Of a stretch of 6,583 nucleotides of DNA, positions 5,591-6,583 are shown piece by piece. Origin of the DNA: Acidimicrobiia bacterium UBA6912 (GTDB lineage: Bacteria; Actinomycetota; Acidimicrobiia; Spongiisociales; UBA5794); assembly GCA_002450985.1 (NCBI GenBank), contig DKBA01000077.1:1-6583 (forward strand). Direction: 5' to 3'. The notes below the pieces were generated by a model that worked only from the letters and a program-made list of their open reading frames with translations, did not search any database and had not been told where the DNA came from. The position numbers and the translations under genes are program-made. How positions within the stretch are numbered: position 1 is the first letter of the stretch; every line of letters starts with the position of its first letter.

Positions 5591-5602
5591 GGAGAACCTC
5601 AG
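5587..5602. terminator. Bidirectional hairpin holding both convergent stop codons
   Basis: CTGAGG (5587-5592) and CCTCAG (5597-5602) pair perfectly around the 4-base loop AGAA. The TGA of the sulfotransferase (5588-5590) and the TGA of the opposite gene (5601-5599 on the minus strand) occupy matching places in the two arms. It could act on transcripts from both sides, but no U-tract follows in either direction and the stem is only 6 bp, so terminator strength is doubtful. Confidence 0.45.
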
Positions 5603-6579
5603 ACCGTCTCACCCCGTGGCCGTCCGATGACCTCGTGCTCGCGCAGGATCGAGATCAGCTCGGCGGCGATCAGACGCTTCTGATCGAGCGTGTAGTGGAC
5701 GAAGTCGGCCTGGCCGGAGATGCCCTCCTGCTTGGCGAGCCGATCGACGTCGAGAACCGGGAACTCCAGCTTGCGCCCGAGCTCGGCGATGGCGATGGCG
5801 AACTCCCGGCGCCGCACCCGATTCGGGCTGCTCGCCAGGTTGTAGTCCATCGCGGTCATGCCGGGGTCGACGACGAGCGCGTTCATCACGACCACGAACG
5901 CACCCGTCCGGTTCCGGACCTCGGTGACGATGCGCTCGTAGTTCGCCATCGAGTCCTCGATGCTGATGCGTCCCGCCTTCTTGAACGTCGCACCGAACCA
6001 CTTGACCGCCGACAGGTCACTGAGCACGCTCTGCATGTCCGTCGTCAGCCACCACCCACCCGGATCGACGAGGTAGCCGTGCTCGCGGTGGCGGTAGACG
6101 GTCCTCCCCACGTCCGTCGCCATGGAGAGCACCACGACGTTCTTGGGGAAGGATCCCAGCCCCGCCTGGTGCGGCACGGAGAACATGGGCTCGAAGAGGC
6201 GTGGCGAGAAGTACTCGGGGTCGAGGCTCAGCCGTTCGCTGACCTCGGCGGTCAGCTCCGGAGGGGGCGGGTCGAGCGTCTGGAGGATCACGTCGGTGCG
6301 AGCTTGGGGCGCCTTGCCGATGGCGGAGATGCACCCGGTGCCCGGCATCGACTTGGCGAGGCGAGGTCCGGCCTTCACCGTGGTGAGGACGTCGCAGCCA
6401 CCCATGGCGAACATTCCGAACCGTCCCTCACCCGGGTTGCGAAACGCATAGAAGTCGCGGCGGGTGATGTCCTTGCCAAGGCGGAACTTGACTGCGTTGC
6501 GTGCGCTGCGCAGACCCTGTTCGACGCCGCTGCCCCGTCCCAGCCACTGCCGCATCCGGCGGAGGCCTTTGCGTGTCAC
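5599..6579 (-). CDS. SGNH/GDSL-hydrolase-like protein of unknown function
   Basis: A 326-codon frame; I do not recognise a named family. Its layout recalls SGNH hydrolases. MFAMGGCDVLTT (56-67) sits where block I carries GDS, with Cys62 at the nucleophile position. FVVVMNALV (228-236) resembles the strand with the block III Asn (N233). PVLDVDRLAK (274-283) and ADFVHYTLDQKRLIAAEL (291-308) give the D-x-x-H of block V (D292, H295). GNCQ (WcbI) and GSCFA proteins also have Cys near this place, so a Cys-using esterase or acyltransferase is conceivable. The basic N-terminus lacks a clear signal peptide. GTG 6579 is the first start seen, but the frame is open to the window edge, so the gene may begin further upstream; ATG 6555 (residue 9) is another option. 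It faces the sulfotransferase. The coding call is firm; the function is tentative. Confidence 0.8.
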   Translation of the reverse strand: MTRKGLRRMRQWLGRGSGVEQGLRSARNAVKFRLGKDITRRDFYAFRNPGEGRFGMFAMGGCDVLTTVKAGPRLAKSMPGTGCISAIGKAPQARTDVILQTLDPPPPELTAEVSERLSLDPEYFSPRLFEPMFSVPHQAGLGSFPKNVVVLSMATDVGRTVYRHREHGYLVDPGGWWLTTDMQSVLSDLSAVKWFGATFKKAGRISIEDSMANYERIVTEVRNRTGAFVVVMNALVVDPGMTAMDYNLASSPNRVRRREFAIAIAELGRKLEFPVLDVDRLAKQEGISGQADFVHYTLDQKRLIAAELISILREHEVIGRPRGETV

Positions 6580-6583
6580 ACTC

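Overview
This is a GC-rich window with short intergenic gaps, GTG starts and overlapping genes, and it looks like actinobacterial chromosome. An ileS, DksA-like, lspA, rluD neighbourhood is familiar from Actinomycetota. A WS/DGAT-type acyltransferase next to a sulfotransferase also fits a lipid-rich actinobacterium, possibly of the Acidimicrobiia. That placement rests on gene content alone and is an inference.

Left part (1-782): the first 154 codons of isoleucyl-tRNA synthetase run leftward off the window. The roughly 255 bases upstream are not empty. On the minus strand they carry a T-box riboswitch: a textbook T-box core, a UGGU bulge that fits the tRNA acceptor end, and an anti-Shine-Dalgarno stretch complementary to the ileS ribosome binding site. 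Further right is a divergent promoter region. It has two TACGAT -10 hexamers pointing apart and a perfect 16-base palindrome between them.

Middle part (783-2905), plus strand: a small DUF167/YggU protein is followed by a tight cluster of a DksA/TraR-like protein with a decayed zinc finger, lipoprotein signal peptidase LspA and an RluD-type pseudouridine synthase. lspA overlaps the DksA-like gene by 19 bases and rluD overlaps lspA by 4, so the three are probably co-transcribed and translationally coupled. An extended -10 element inside an inverted repeat sits just before the DksA-like gene.

Right part (2987-6583): a WS/DGAT-family acyltransferase with an unusual Lys/Ala/Pro-rich C-terminal tail is followed by a PAPS-dependent sulfotransferase, both on the plus strand and separated by a 63-base gap holding a strong hairpin. 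Facing them is a minus-strand gene for an SGNH-hydrolase-like protein with Cys where the usual Ser nucleophile would be. The two convergent genes are only 8 bases apart, and both stop codons lie inside one perfect hairpin. These three genes may act on lipids or the cell envelope, but their substrates cannot be read from sequence.

No insertion sequences, CRISPR arrays, tRNA or rRNA genes were seen. The most informative non-coding element is the T-box. The least understood items are the acyltransferase tail, the acyltransferase-sulfotransferase pair and the Cys-variant SGNH-like protein.
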